Assembly: GCF_004146235.1 (NCBI RefSeq)
Contig: NZ_SELO01000001.1
Location: 186,001-250,000, forward strand
Reading direction: 5' to 3'
Length of the DNA: 64,000 nucleotides
Origin: Tropicimonas sp. IMCC6043
Lineage (GTDB): Bacteria > Pseudomonadota > Alphaproteobacteria > Rhodobacterales > Rhodobacteraceae
The translations under genes and the position numbers were made by a program. Below the pieces are notes generated by a model. It was not told where the DNA came from and searched no databases. It saw only the letters and a list, made by a program, of their open reading frames with translations. Positions 38,457 to 47,388 of this stretch are shown here, one piece after another; the stretch's first letter is position 1, and every line of letters starts with the position of its first letter.

Positions 38457-40094
38457 TTACTGGGCACCGCCCGGCTGCGACAGCTTCTCCATCACCTTGT
38501 CGAGGCTGAAGGAGGCCGCTTCCTGCCGCGGCGGATACTCCTGGAAGGTGGCGAGGAAGTTCGCCACATAGGTCTGTGCCGGCACCAGCATGTAGGCCCG
38601 GTCGAGCATCCAGTCGTAATAGGTGTTGGACGTGCGGTAGCCGCGCTCGTAGGGATCGCGGCGGAGATTGAAGATCAGCGGCGTCCTGAGCGGTGTCAGC
38701 GGCTCGATCCAGGCGCGGAATGTGGCCCAGGCCTTCTGCTCGAGGAAGGTGATCTTCCAGTCCCGCACCCGCAACGCCGCGAGATCGCCGTCATCGGTGA
38801 AGTAGAAGATCTCGTTGCGCGGGCTCGTGTCTGTCTCGCCGGTCAGCAGCGGCAGGATGTTGTAGCCGTCGAGATGCACGCGGTAGTTGCGCCCGGCCAT
38901 CGCGTCGACGGTGACGCCTTCGAGCAGGTCCTCCTTTACCGTCTCGTTGCCGGCGGCAGCGAGGAAGGTCGGCAGCCAGTCCATATGGTGGACGATCTCG
39001 TTGACCACTTCGCCCTCGGCGATATGCCCCGGCCAGCGGACCATGGCCGGCACCCGCCAGGCACCCTCCCACTGGGTGTTCTTCTCGCCCCAGAACGGCG
39101 TCATTCCGGCATCGGGCCATGTGTTCATGTGCGGGCCGTTGTCGGTCGAGTAGAAGACGATGGTATTGTCGGCGATGCCGAGCTCGTCGAGCGTGTCGAG
39201 GAATTGCCCGATATGCTGGTCGTGCTCGATCATGCCGGCGGTGTACTCGTCGACATGCTTTCCGACGATCTCGTCGGCCATCGCGCGCTTTTCTTCGCTC
39301 ACATGGGTACGGAAATGCATGCGCGTTCCGCTCCACCAGACGAACCACGGGGTGCCCGCAGCGGTCTGTTCCTCGATGAAGGCGATGGCGGCGGCGCTCG
39401 TTTCGTCATCGACCACCTCCTGGCGGGCAATCGACAGGGGACCGGTGTCCTCGATTTCCTGGGTGATCTCACCCTCGCCATAGGTGGCCGAGGAGCGCAG
39501 CACGCCACGTGGGCCGAACCGCTCGAGGAAGGTCTCGCCGCTCGGGAGCACCATGTCGCGCGGGTAGTCCTCGTTCTCCGGCTCCTCCTCGGCGTTGAGG
39601 TGGTAGAGATTGCCAAAGAACACGTCGAAGCCGTGGTTGGTCGGCAGGTGCTCGTCGCGATCGCCGAGGTGGTTCTTGCCAAACTGGCCGGTGGCGTATC
39701 CTTCGGCCTTCAGGAGGCCGGCGATGGTCGGGTCCTCGATCTGCATGCCTTCCTCGGCACCGGGCAGGCCGACCTTGGAAAGGCCCGTGCGGAAGACCGA
39801 CTGGCCCATGATGAAGGAGGATCGGCCGGCAGTGCAGCTCTGTTCACCGTAATAGTCGGTGAAGATCATTCCCTCTTCGGCAATCCGGTCGATATTCGGC
39901 GTCTCGTAGCCCATCAGGCCCATCGTGTAGGCCGAAATGTTGGACTGGCCGACATCGTCGCCCCAGATGACGAGGATGTTCGGCTTGTCGGCGTCCTGCG
40001 CCCAGGCCGCGCCCGTGATTGTGAGCGTGACGGTCGCGATTCCGAGGCTGCGCAACCAAGATCCCGGTGTCGGAGGTGGGTGGAAAGGCATCAT
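38457..40094 (-). CDS. secreted arylsulfatase
   Basis: The 545-residue protein has a signal peptide (about residues 1-32, ending WAQ), the metal-binding DD pair in VIWGDDVGQSN (D46, D47), and the formylglycine motif C87-TAG-R91 in SCTAGRSSFIMG, so it is a type I cysteine sulfatase that needs a formylglycine-generating enzyme. None is in the window. The later STDNGPHMNTWP supplies further metal ligands. The start is ATG 40094 or the adjacent ATG 40091, the latter having better spacing to GGGAG. It probably releases sulfate from aryl or sugar esters in the periplasm and is divergent from a Crp-family regulator. Confidence 0.93.
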   Translation of the reverse strand: MMPFHPPPTPGSWLRSLGIATVTLTITGAAWAQDADKPNILVIWGDDVGQSNISAYTMGLMGYETPNIDRIAEEGMIFTDYYGEQSCTAGRSSFIMGQSVFRTGLSKVGLPGAEEGMQIEDPTIAGLLKAEGYATGQFGKNHLGDRDEHLPTNHGFDVFFGNLYHLNAEEEPENEDYPRDMVLPSGETFLERFGPRGVLRSSATYGEGEITQEIEDTGPLSIARQEVVDDETSAAAIAFIEEQTAAGTPWFVWWSGTRMHFRTHVSEEKRAMADEIVGKHVDEYTAGMIEHDQHIGQFLDTLDELGIADNTIVFYSTDNGPHMNTWPDAGMTPFWGEKNTQWEGAWRVPAMVRWPGHIAEGEVVNEIVHHMDWLPTFLAAAGNETVKEDLLEGVTVDAMAGRNYRVHLDGYNILPLLTGETDTSPRNEIFYFTDDGDLAALRVRDWKITFLEQKAWATFRAWIEPLTPLRTPLIFNLRRDPYERGYRTSNTYYDWMLDRAYMLVPAQTYVANFLATFQEYPPRQEAASFSLDKVMEKLSQPGGAQ

Positions 40095-40132
40095 TGATCT
40101 CCCTGTCGATGTACTGAATTGGATAACTGGTT

Positions 40133-40150
40133 CACGGCCTGTGGGCCGTG
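40133..40150. promoter_or_regulatory. dyad in the sulfatase-Crp divergent region
   Basis: CACGGCC (40133-40139) and GGCCGTG (40144-40150) form a perfect inverted repeat around TGTG, 39 bp before the arylsulfatase start codon. The sequence does not match the classic Crp half-site TGTGA, so it may be a site for the divergent regulator or a leader stem-loop. Confidence 0.35.
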
Positions 40151-40271
40151 GCCCGCCTTCCGGGGCCAAATGGATCGTTTCCGCGGGACGGCGAATGTCG
40201 GCATTCACGCGGTCGTTGTCGCCCGGTGCCGGCCACTATATCTTCAGGGAAGCGTCGAAACCTGTCATTTG

Positions 40272-40979
40272 ATGGAAATGCCGGACAAAGAACGAAAATT
40301 GCGGCTGCTGGAAGAGACCCGTGCTTTCCTGCGCGAGACCGGCTGGCTGTCGGAACGCGCGCCATACGCGCGGGAGCGAATCCTGGCGGCCACGCGGCTG
40401 GTGGAATTCGACGCGGGCGAGACGGTCTACCTGATGGGCGATCCGAGCGACGGGGTCTACGGTTTCGCCCGCGGCGGACTGCAGATCCAGCTCCCCGGCG
40501 ATGACGGCCAAGTCGTCGCCATTCACCGAACCGAACCCGGATTCTGGGTCGGGGAATCGGCGCTTTTTGCGGAGGGCGAGCGGCTCATCTCGTTGATCGC
40601 GGGGCAATCGACAGTCGGATTGCACATTCCGCAGGTAATCCTCCTCGAACTCGTGGCCGCGACCCCCTCTCTTTACGGCGACTTCTTTGCCCTGTCGCAT
40701 CGCAACCTCGAGACGGCATTGCGACTTCTGGGGAACATGGCAGTCGCCGGGGCGGACCGTCGCCTGGCACTGCGGCTGCTGCACTACGAGGAGATCAATG
40801 CCGCCTCGGGCGGATGGATCGCGCTGGGACAGGCAGAATTGGCAGAGCTGATCGCGGTGTCGCTTCCGACGCTGCAACGAGCGATGCGCCGCTTCGTCGC
40901 GGCCGGCGCTGTCGAACAAGGATATGGACGCGTACGCGTGCTCGACCGCCAGAGGCTGCTGGCGATTTCCGTCGACTGA
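40272..40979 (+). CDS. Crp/Fnr-family transcriptional regulator
   Basis: The 235-residue protein has a cyclic-nucleotide-binding-like domain (about residues 40-125, with FDAGETVYLMGDPSDGVYGF) and a C-terminal winged helix (QAELAELIAVSLPTLQRAMRRF). There is no N-terminal Cys cluster, so no FNR-type iron-sulfur sensing, and the Arg/Ser pair for cAMP binding is not evident. It is divergent from the arylsulfatase and is the likely regulator of it. The start is uncertain (ATG 40272 or 40278); no strong Shine-Dalgarno is seen. Confidence 0.85.
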   Translation: MEMPDKERKLRLLEETRAFLRETGWLSERAPYARERILAATRLVEFDAGETVYLMGDPSDGVYGFARGGLQIQLPGDDGQVVAIHRTEPGFWVGESALFAEGERLISLIAGQSTVGLHIPQVILLELVAATPSLYGDFFALSHRNLETALRLLGNMAVAGADRRLALRLLHYEEINAASGGWIALGQAELAELIAVSLPTLQRAMRRFVAAGAVEQGYGRVRVLDRQRLLAISVD

Positions 40980-40995
40980 TGCGGGCGCGGGCCGG

Positions 40996-41580
40996 TCACG
41001 CCTCGAGTTCTGCGTCCCAGTAGAGGAAGTCCAGCCAGGACTTGTGCAGGTGATTGGGAGGGAATTTCCGCCCGGTGTTGCGCAGTTCCTCCGCGCCGGG
41101 GCGCCTAGGCGATTTCAGCAGGCTCATGCCGGCCTTGCGCAGCGATTTCGACCCTTTCTTCAGGTTGCAACTGGCGCAGGCCGCAACCACGTTCTCCCAG
41201 CTCGTGGTGCCGCCACGCGCGCGCGGCACGACATGGTCGAAAGTCAGGTCCCCCTTCCCGCCGCAATACTGGCAGCGGAACTCGTCCCTCAGAAAAAGAT
41301 TGAAGCGCGTGAAGGCCACGCGCTTCTGGGGTCTGACGAAGTCCTTGAGCACAACCACCGACGGTATTCGGATCTCCGTCGACGGGCTGCGGACCACCTC
41401 GTCATACTCGGCCACGATGTCGACACGGTCGAGATAGGCTGCCTTCACGGCCTCCTGCCAGGGCCAGAGCGAGAGCGGGTAGTAGGAGAGCGGCCGGTAG
41501 TCGGCGTTGAGAACGAGCGCCGGGTGATGCCGGAGCGCGTTGGGCTCGCGCACGAAATGTGTCCTGAAATCTCCGTCCAT
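40996..41580 (-). CDS. HNH endonuclease family protein
   Basis: The 194-residue protein has a C-terminal HNH nuclease domain with zinc ligands CQYCG and CASCN and the catalytic core TFDHVVPRARGGTTSWENVV. The N-terminal part (LVLNADYRPLSYYPLSLWPW) is the standard extension of this widespread bacterial family. It is not part of a recognisable restriction or phage locus here. ATG 41580 gives MDGDFRTHFVREP; extension to 41658 is unlikely. It converges on the Crp-type gene. Confidence 0.9.
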   Translation of the reverse strand: MDGDFRTHFVREPNALRHHPALVLNADYRPLSYYPLSLWPWQEAVKAAYLDRVDIVAEYDEVVRSPSTEIRIPSVVVLKDFVRPQKRVAFTRFNLFLRDEFRCQYCGGKGDLTFDHVVPRARGGTTSWENVVAACASCNLKKGSKSLRKAGMSLLKSPRRPGAEELRNTGRKFPPNHLHKSWLDFLYWDAELEA

Positions 41581-41747
41581 CGTGAGTGACTCCGTCCTCG
41601 CCCTGACTGCTCGGTTCCTCGGCTCAGGGCGGGGACGACCCGCCCCGTTTTGATGCAACTATATGTGGCGTTTCCCGCCTGACAACCCCCGTCATGCGGT
41701 GGGCTCTGGCGATTGGCTACCGGGCAACCGTTACAGGAATGTGACGC

Positions 41748-43325
41748 CTAACCCGCAGGCAGAAGACAAATCCGCCGAGCAATGCCGATCTGCCGCAGGA
41801 ATGCGACGTCATGGCTCACCACCAGCATCGCGCCGTCGAACGCCCGCAGCCCCTGCTCCACCGCCTCCAGCGCCGGGAGGTCGAGATGATTGGTCGGTTC
41901 GTCGAGAATGAGCAGCTCCGGAGGCTCGGGCGCAGCCAGCGCCAGCGCAAGCGCCGCCTGCACCCGCTCGCCGCCCGAGAGCCGGTCTATCTCGGCGTCG
42001 CCGGCCGCTCCCCGAAAGCCCATCCACGCCAGGGCGGCATGCGCAGCATTGCGGCCAAGCCCGGGATGAACTGCGCGGAACCGCTCCGCGAGCCGCCCGC
42101 CCTGCCCGAGGCTCGCCGCATTCTGGTCGAGAAACGCGATCCGGCGGGGCCGGGCGATGCTGCCCTCGGTCGGCTCGAGGAATCCGGCGGCGAGCCGGAG
42201 CGCGGTCGACTTGCCGCTGCCGTTCGGGCCTTCGAGGGCCACCCGCTCGCCGCGACCGATCTCGAGGTTGAGCCCCGCGATTGCGGGCTCGCCGGGCCCG
42301 TAGCGATAACCCGCATCGCGCATCGAGAGCACGACCTGCGCGCCACGGGCGGCCTGCGCCTCAACCCTGCGCGGGACTGCCTGTGTCAGCGCCGCGCGGG
42401 CGGCCTCTGCCTCCGCCCGCGCCGCCGCACGCCGCCGCTCGGCCAGGCGCGCACTGCCTGCGGCGGAATTTTCCGACCGCTCCTTTGCGGCATCCGTCAG
42501 CATCTTTGCCTGGCTGCCGCTCCGCCGCAGGGCCTTGCCGGTCCGCGCCCGCACGGCGGCGCGGGACGCCCTCTGCGCGATCTCCCGCTCGGCGGACCGC
42601 AGGTCCCGCTCCGCCCGCGCCGCGCGCCCCTCGGCCCGCGCCCGAGCCGCCTCCCGCGCCTCGGCAAAGGCGGTCCAGCCGCCCCCGAAAATCGATGCAT
42701 TCCCCGCCTCGAGCGACAGGATATGGTCCATCCGGTCGAGCAGGTCCCGGTCGTGACTGGCGACCAGCGCCGTGCCGGAATGGGCAGCAAGGAGATCGGC
42801 GACGAGTTCGCGCCCGTCGCTGTCGAGATTGTTGGTGGGCTCGTCGAGCAGCACCAGTTCCGGCGCATCGAAGAAGGCCGCGGCAAGCGCCGCCCGCATC
42901 CGCTGACCGCCGCTGAGCCGGCTGACTGGAGTCAGCAGATCGACCCCGCCAAGGCCGACCCGGTCAAGCGCGGCGTCGAGCCGCGCCTCAAGCTCCCAGT
43001 CTGCCTCGGCCAGATCCTCCGGACTGGCCGCACCCGCCTCGGCGCGACGTAGCAGGTCGAGCGCCGCGGTGGCGCCGAAAAGCGCGGCGAGAGGGTCCAA
43101 CGGATCAGGGCTCTGGGCCAGAAACGACAGGCGCGCCGGCGCATCGATCCGCCCGCCGGTCGGTGCGAGCCGCCCGGTGATCAGCGCAAGAAGTGTGGAT
43201 TTTCCCGACCCGTTGGCGCCGACGAGCCCGGATGCGCCGGGTGGCAGGGTCAGCGTGATGCCGTCGAAGACGGGCGTGGCGTCAGGATGGGAATAGCGAA
43301 GATCGATCAGCGAGAGAGCAGGCAT
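41748..43325 (-). CDS. ABC-F family ATP-binding protein
   Basis: The 525-residue protein has two fused ABC ATPase domains with no membrane segment: the first with Walker A GANGSGKST and signature LSGGQRMR, the second with GPNGSGKST and LSGGERVQ, joined by a long basic, Arg/Ala-rich linker (about residues 220-320). ABC-F proteins act on the ribosome as translation or antibiotic-resistance factors. The Uup/EttA-type subgroup cannot be fixed. The start is ATG 43325 or GTG 43334. Confidence 0.92.
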   Translation of the reverse strand: MPALSLIDLRYSHPDATPVFDGITLTLPPGASGLVGANGSGKSTLLALITGRLAPTGGRIDAPARLSFLAQSPDPLDPLAALFGATAALDLLRRAEAGAASPEDLAEADWELEARLDAALDRVGLGGVDLLTPVSRLSGGQRMRAALAAAFFDAPELVLLDEPTNNLDSDGRELVADLLAAHSGTALVASHDRDLLDRMDHILSLEAGNASIFGGGWTAFAEAREAARARAEGRAARAERDLRSAEREIAQRASRAAVRARTGKALRRSGSQAKMLTDAAKERSENSAAGSARLAERRRAAARAEAEAARAALTQAVPRRVEAQAARGAQVVLSMRDAGYRYGPGEPAIAGLNLEIGRGERVALEGPNGSGKSTALRLAAGFLEPTEGSIARPRRIAFLDQNAASLGQGGRLAERFRAVHPGLGRNAAHAALAWMGFRGAAGDAEIDRLSGGERVQAALALALAAPEPPELLILDEPTNHLDLPALEAVEQGLRAFDGAMLVVSHDVAFLRQIGIARRICLLPAG

Positions 43326-43738
43326 GGAAAGCACCGGAAAGCGGAAGGCAAAGTGTGAAGGCGTCCGTTTTCCGGCTGATCATCGGTCCTGCTCCTGGTC
43401 GGGTCGGCGATGTTGGCTACGGATCCCTCCTGCGACAGGAAGCGTTTTGTGTCAAGGTGAGGGCAATGAGCGGAAGGTCCGTGTCGAGCGGGTGGCTGAC
43501 CACGCCAACATCGCCGAAGGCGCCGGGCGAGCGCCGGTCCGGGGGCTGGCGCACCGGCGTTCGAACGGCGCGGTTTATCTCAGAAAGGTCCGAAAAGGCT
43601 GGAAAGGTTGCGCGCGGGCGGCAAAGCGCCAGACCGGTGGGCCGGTCCGGCGCTCGCCCGGCGCCTTCGGCTTATTCCGGGCGGTCCAGAGCTCCGTTCC
43701 AGCAGTCGCGTCGTCCTTGAATAACCACTCCGCCCCGC
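43326..43738. other. 413-bp intergenic region holding a composite inverted repeat
   Basis: No gene is evident; open frames here translate the repeat DNA and have no family character. Apart from the inverted repeat at 43513-43671, the upstream half (43326-43512) shows no motif that I can name. The region is downstream of the esterase and upstream of the ABC-F gene on the minus strand, so the ABC-F promoter must lie within it. Confidence 0.5.
43513..43671. repeat. REP-like composite inverted repeat (first copy)
   Basis: A 30-nt arm at 43513-43542 and its inverted partner at 43642-43671 match at 29 of 30 positions. The core is GCGCCGGGCGAGCGCCGG. Between them are 99 nt that are not symmetrical apart from CTGGCGC/GCGCCAG near the inner ends. 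The same core recurs at 62152-62197, so this looks like a dispersed, non-coding palindromic element (REP/BIME-like) rather than a terminator alone. Confidence 0.75.
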
Positions 43739-44410
43739 TCACTCCTCCTCGATGCCGAGCTTCATCCGCAGGAACCCCACCGCCTGTCCGAGCCCGTCCG
43801 GGGCGATGCCGTGCCCGGTGCCTCGCATCGTGTAGGCATAGGTCTCGAAACCGGTCGCCGCGAGCCGGTCGGCGGCCTCCTTGAGGGAGGCATAGGGCAC
43901 CATCTCGTCCTGGTCGCCATGCAGCAGCAGGACCGGCATCCGAACCTTGAGCTCCTCGGCAAGCCGTTCCGGCGCCAGCAGCCGCCCCGAGAAGCCCACG
44001 AGCGCGGCGATGGCCTTTTCCCGGCGAGGGGCGACGTGGAGCGACATCATCGTGCCCTGCGAGAATCCGAAGAGTGCGAGCCGGTCGGCCGGGAGCCCCT
44101 CCTCGGCCAGAACGCGGTCGAGAAAGGCGTCAAGACTCTCGACCGAGGCGGCCATGGATGTCTGCGCGTCTTCCTCCTTCGAGCCGTCGAGCCAGGGGAT
44201 CGGGAACCATTGGTAGCCCATCGGGTTGCCGACACAGGGCTCGGGCGCGTTCGGGGCGTAGAAGGCGGTGTCCGGCAGGTGCGGGCCGAGCGGCTCGGCC
44301 AGGCCGAGCAGGTCGGCGCCATCCGCGCCGTAACCATGAACGAAGACCACGACCTGTTTCGCCGTGCCTTTCGGCGCTCCCATCCTGTCCGATTGCAGTT
44401 CCCGCGGCAT
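43739..44410 (-). CDS. phospholipase/carboxylesterase-type hydrolase
   Basis: The 223-residue alpha/beta-hydrolase has nucleophile Ser in LFGFSQGTMMS, the acid in LLHGDQDEMVP and catalytic His in GTGHGIAPD, as in YpfH/Est-type carboxylesterases. The oxyanion strand is VVVFVHGYGADGADL. There is no signal peptide, so it is cytoplasmic. GGAG lies 6 nt before ATG 44410; ATG 44422 is a second possibility. It follows the aldo/keto reductase by 75 bp on the same strand. Confidence 0.9.
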   Translation of the reverse strand: MPRELQSDRMGAPKGTAKQVVVFVHGYGADGADLLGLAEPLGPHLPDTAFYAPNAPEPCVGNPMGYQWFPIPWLDGSKEEDAQTSMAASVESLDAFLDRVLAEEGLPADRLALFGFSQGTMMSLHVAPRREKAIAALVGFSGRLLAPERLAEELKVRMPVLLLHGDQDEMVPYASLKEAADRLAATGFETYAYTMRGTGHGIAPDGLGQAVGFLRMKLGIEEE

Positions 44411-44485
44411 GTCCCACTCCATTCCCGTGACGTTGCGCGCATGGGTGACAGGCGCGGGCGATGGGGTCCAGAGGAAATCGGGGGA

Positions 44486-45319
44486 TCAGAGGATGGCGAG
44501 CGGGCTCGGGCCGGCGGGCGGCGGGAAGAGCGCATCGAGCCGGGCGCGGATCTCGTCGGTCAGAACGATGCCGGCGGCGGCGGCGTTCTCCTCGACATGG
44601 GTGACGCGGCCGGCCTTGGGGATGGCGATGACGCCGGGGCGGTCGAGGACCCAGGCCAGCGCAAGCTGCGCCGGCGTCGCGCCGATCTCGCGCGCGAGCC
44701 CGGCAAGCTCCGCGTCGCCCAGGAGCCGCGCCTGGTCGATCGGGGAATAGGCCATGACCGGCATCGACAGGTCGCGGGCCTCCGGCAACAGGTCCCACTC
44801 GATGCCGCGGCAGGAGAGGTTGTAGAGAAGCTGGTTGGTGGCTGCCGCCTCGCCTCCCGCCGTCCCGCGAAGCTCGGCCATGTCGGCCGCATCGAGGTTC
44901 GAGACGCCCCAGCGGCGGATCTTGCCCGCCGCAACCAGCCGTTCGAGGCCCTCTACCGTCTCGGAAAACGGCACGCTGCCGCGCCAGTGCAGAAGGTAGA
45001 GATCGAGGCAATCCGTGCCGAGACGCCGCAGCGACGCCTCGCAGGCAGCCGCGAGGCGACCGGTCGAGGCATTGTGCGGATAGACCTTGGACACCAGGAA
45101 GACCGCGTCGCGCCGCCCGGAAATCGCCTCTGCGACCAGTTCCTCGGAGGCGCCGGCGCCATACATCTCGGCCGTGTCGATCAGGGTCATCCCGAGGTCG
45201 ATGCCGCGCCGGAGGGCGCCGATCTCGTCCTCGCGCCGCGCAGGGTCCTCGCCCATCATCCAGGTTCCCTGGCCCAGGGCCGGGACATCCGTGCCGTCGG
45301 CGAAGGTCACCCGCTTCAT
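44486..45319 (-). CDS. aldo/keto reductase
   Basis: The 277-residue TIM-barrel enzyme has the catalytic Asp/Tyr segment LIDTAEMYGAGASEE, the catalytic Lys in LVSKVYPHN and the His in LYLLHWRGSV, with the NADPH site near VIAIPKAGRVTHVEEN. It reduces carbonyls of undetermined identity. ATG 45319 overlaps the stop of the Atm1-type exporter by 4 bp (ATGA), so the two genes are translationally coupled. Confidence 0.92.
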   Translation of the reverse strand: MKRVTFADGTDVPALGQGTWMMGEDPARREDEIGALRRGIDLGMTLIDTAEMYGAGASEELVAEAISGRRDAVFLVSKVYPHNASTGRLAAACEASLRRLGTDCLDLYLLHWRGSVPFSETVEGLERLVAAGKIRRWGVSNLDAADMAELRGTAGGEAAATNQLLYNLSCRGIEWDLLPEARDLSMPVMAYSPIDQARLLGDAELAGLAREIGATPAQLALAWVLDRPGVIAIPKAGRVTHVEENAAAAGIVLTDEIRARLDALFPPPAGPSPLAIL

Positions 45320-47166
45320 TCCCCGGCCGCCCGTATCTGCCCGCGCGGCGGCTCCGTCGGCGTGTCGTCCTCCGCCGCGCGCTGCGCCGCCCACATGTCG
45401 GCGTAGCGCCCGGGACGGGCGATCAGCTCGGCATGGCTGCCGCGTTCGACGACCCTGCCTGCCTCCAGCACGACGATCTCGTCGGCGGACATGATAGTCG
45501 AGAGCCGGTGGGCGATGGTGAGGACCGTCCGCCCCTGCCCCATCCGCGCCAGCGCGGACTGGATATCGCGCTCGGTGCGGGTGTCGAGCGCCGAGGTGGC
45601 CTCGTCGAGCAGGAGGATCGGCGGGTCCTTGAGGATGGTCCGGGCGATGCCGACACGCTGCTTTTCGCCGCCCGAGAGCTTCAGACCGCGTTCGCCGACC
45701 AGCGTGTCGTAGCCCTTCGGCAAGGCAGCCACGAAATCGTGCAGTTCGGCGGCGCGCGCGGCGGCCTCGACCTCCGCCCGGCTGGCCTCGGGGCGTCCAT
45801 AGGCGATGTTGTAGAGGATGGTGTCGTTGAAAAGCACCGTGTCCTGCGGCACCACGCCGATCGCCTGCTGGAGCGAGGCGTGGGTGACGCCGCTGATGTC
45901 CTGCCCGTCGATGGTGAGCCGGCCCTGTTGCGGGTCGTAGAAGCGGAAGAGCAGCCGTCCGATGGTCGACTTGCCCGCCCCGGTCGGCCCGACGATGGCG
46001 AGGCTGCCGCCGGCCGGCACGTGGAACGAGACGCCCCGGAGGATCGGCCGTTCCGGCTCGTAGCCGAAATGCACGTTCTCGAAGGCGACCGCACCGCCCC
46101 GCACGACGAGCGGCGGCGCACCGGGCGCGTCCGTGACTTCCGGCGCCACTGCCAACAGGTCCGACAGCTCGCCCATGTCGACAAGGCTCTGGCGGATCTC
46201 ACGATAGACCGTGCCGAGGAAGTTGAGCGGCATGATGATCTGCAGCATGTAGGCGTTGACCATGACGAAATCGCCGACGGTGAACTCGCCGCTGGCGACG
46301 CCGCGCGCTGCCATGGCCATGACGACGACGAGGCCGGCATTGATGACCAGCCCCTGGCCGAGATTGATCAGCGCGAGCGAATAGGCTGTCTTGAGCGCGG
46401 CGCTCTCGTAGCCCTCCATCGAGCTGTCATAGCGTTCCGCCTCGCGGGTATCGGCGGCGAAATATTTCACCGTCTCGAAGTTCAGCAGCGAATCGATGGC
46501 GCGCTGGTTGGCCTCGTTGTCCTGGGTGTTCATCTCGCGGCGGATGCGGACACGCCATTCGGTGATGGCGAAGGTGAACCAGACATAGACCGCGATGGTG
46601 ACCACGAGCACCACCAGGAAGCGCCAGTCGAAGACCGCGGCGAGCACGGCGCAGACCATCACCAGCTCCAGCAGCAGCGGGCCGATGGAGAAGACGAGGA
46701 AGCGCAGTAGGAAGGCGACGCCCTTGACGCCGCGCTCCATGACCCGGTTGAGCGCGCCGGTCTTGCGGGAGAGGTGGTAGCTGAGCGAAAGCGAATGGAT
46801 ATGGCGAAAGGTGCGGAGCGCGAGCTGGCGCAGCGCGCCCTGGCTGACGCGGGCGAAGATCACGTCGCGGAGCTGCTGGAAAGCGACCGAGAAGAGCCGC
46901 GTGATGCCATAGGCCACGGTGAGCCCGATCGCACCGAGAGCAAACAGCGTCGCCTGCCCCGGCGCGTCGCCGGCCAGCGCATCGACGGCCTGCTTGTAGA
47001 GCAGCGGTGTGGCGACGGCGACGACCTTGGCGAGGACAAGCACCGAGAGCGCGGCGACCACGCGGATCTTCACGCCCGGGTCGTCCGCCGGCCAGAGATA
47101 GGGGAGCACGTCGCGCAGAACGCGTCGCCCGCGCCGGCGCTCTTCCTCGTCGTCCATCTGGGTCAT
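45316..47166 (-). CDS. Atm1-type ABC exporter (fused permease and ATPase)
   Basis: The 616-residue half-transporter has a six-helix membrane domain (about residues 20-330) and an ATPase domain with Walker A GPTGAGKST, signature LSGGEKQR and Walker B ILLLDEATSALD. The segments RVMERGVKGVAFLLRFLVFS and LLNFETVKYFAAD mark the Atm1/heavy-metal-tolerance subfamily. Family members export glutathione-linked sulfur, metal or persulfide compounds, and alphaproteobacterial Atm1 binds glutathione derivatives. ATG 47166 is preferred over a long upstream extension. It overlaps the aldo/keto reductase gene. Confidence 0.92.
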   Translation of the reverse strand: MTQMDDEEERRRGRRVLRDVLPYLWPADDPGVKIRVVAALSVLVLAKVVAVATPLLYKQAVDALAGDAPGQATLFALGAIGLTVAYGITRLFSVAFQQLRDVIFARVSQGALRQLALRTFRHIHSLSLSYHLSRKTGALNRVMERGVKGVAFLLRFLVFSIGPLLLELVMVCAVLAAVFDWRFLVVLVVTIAVYVWFTFAITEWRVRIRREMNTQDNEANQRAIDSLLNFETVKYFAADTREAERYDSSMEGYESAALKTAYSLALINLGQGLVINAGLVVVMAMAARGVASGEFTVGDFVMVNAYMLQIIMPLNFLGTVYREIRQSLVDMGELSDLLAVAPEVTDAPGAPPLVVRGGAVAFENVHFGYEPERPILRGVSFHVPAGGSLAIVGPTGAGKSTIGRLLFRFYDPQQGRLTIDGQDISGVTHASLQQAIGVVPQDTVLFNDTILYNIAYGRPEASRAEVEAAARAAELHDFVAALPKGYDTLVGERGLKLSGGEKQRVGIARTILKDPPILLLDEATSALDTRTERDIQSALARMGQGRTVLTIAHRLSTIMSADEIVVLEAGRVVERGSHAELIARPGRYADMWAAQRAAEDDTPTEPPRGQIRAAGE

Positions 47167-47388
47167 GCCGGCTTGCCTCGAAATTCTCCCGCGACACCCT
47201 AGGGCGCGCCGGGGCCGATGGCCAGCCGGCCCGGGTGAGGTTCGACCGGGGAGAGGTTGGTGAGGCGCCTGCAATGTCGGGAACGGGCGTGTGCCGATAG
47301 CGGCGGTGCGGATTGCACCGCGTCGCGCTTCTTGGCTTTGCGGCAGTTATATGCTCGGCTGTTCCGGGACCAGACCGCGGAGCCGCCG

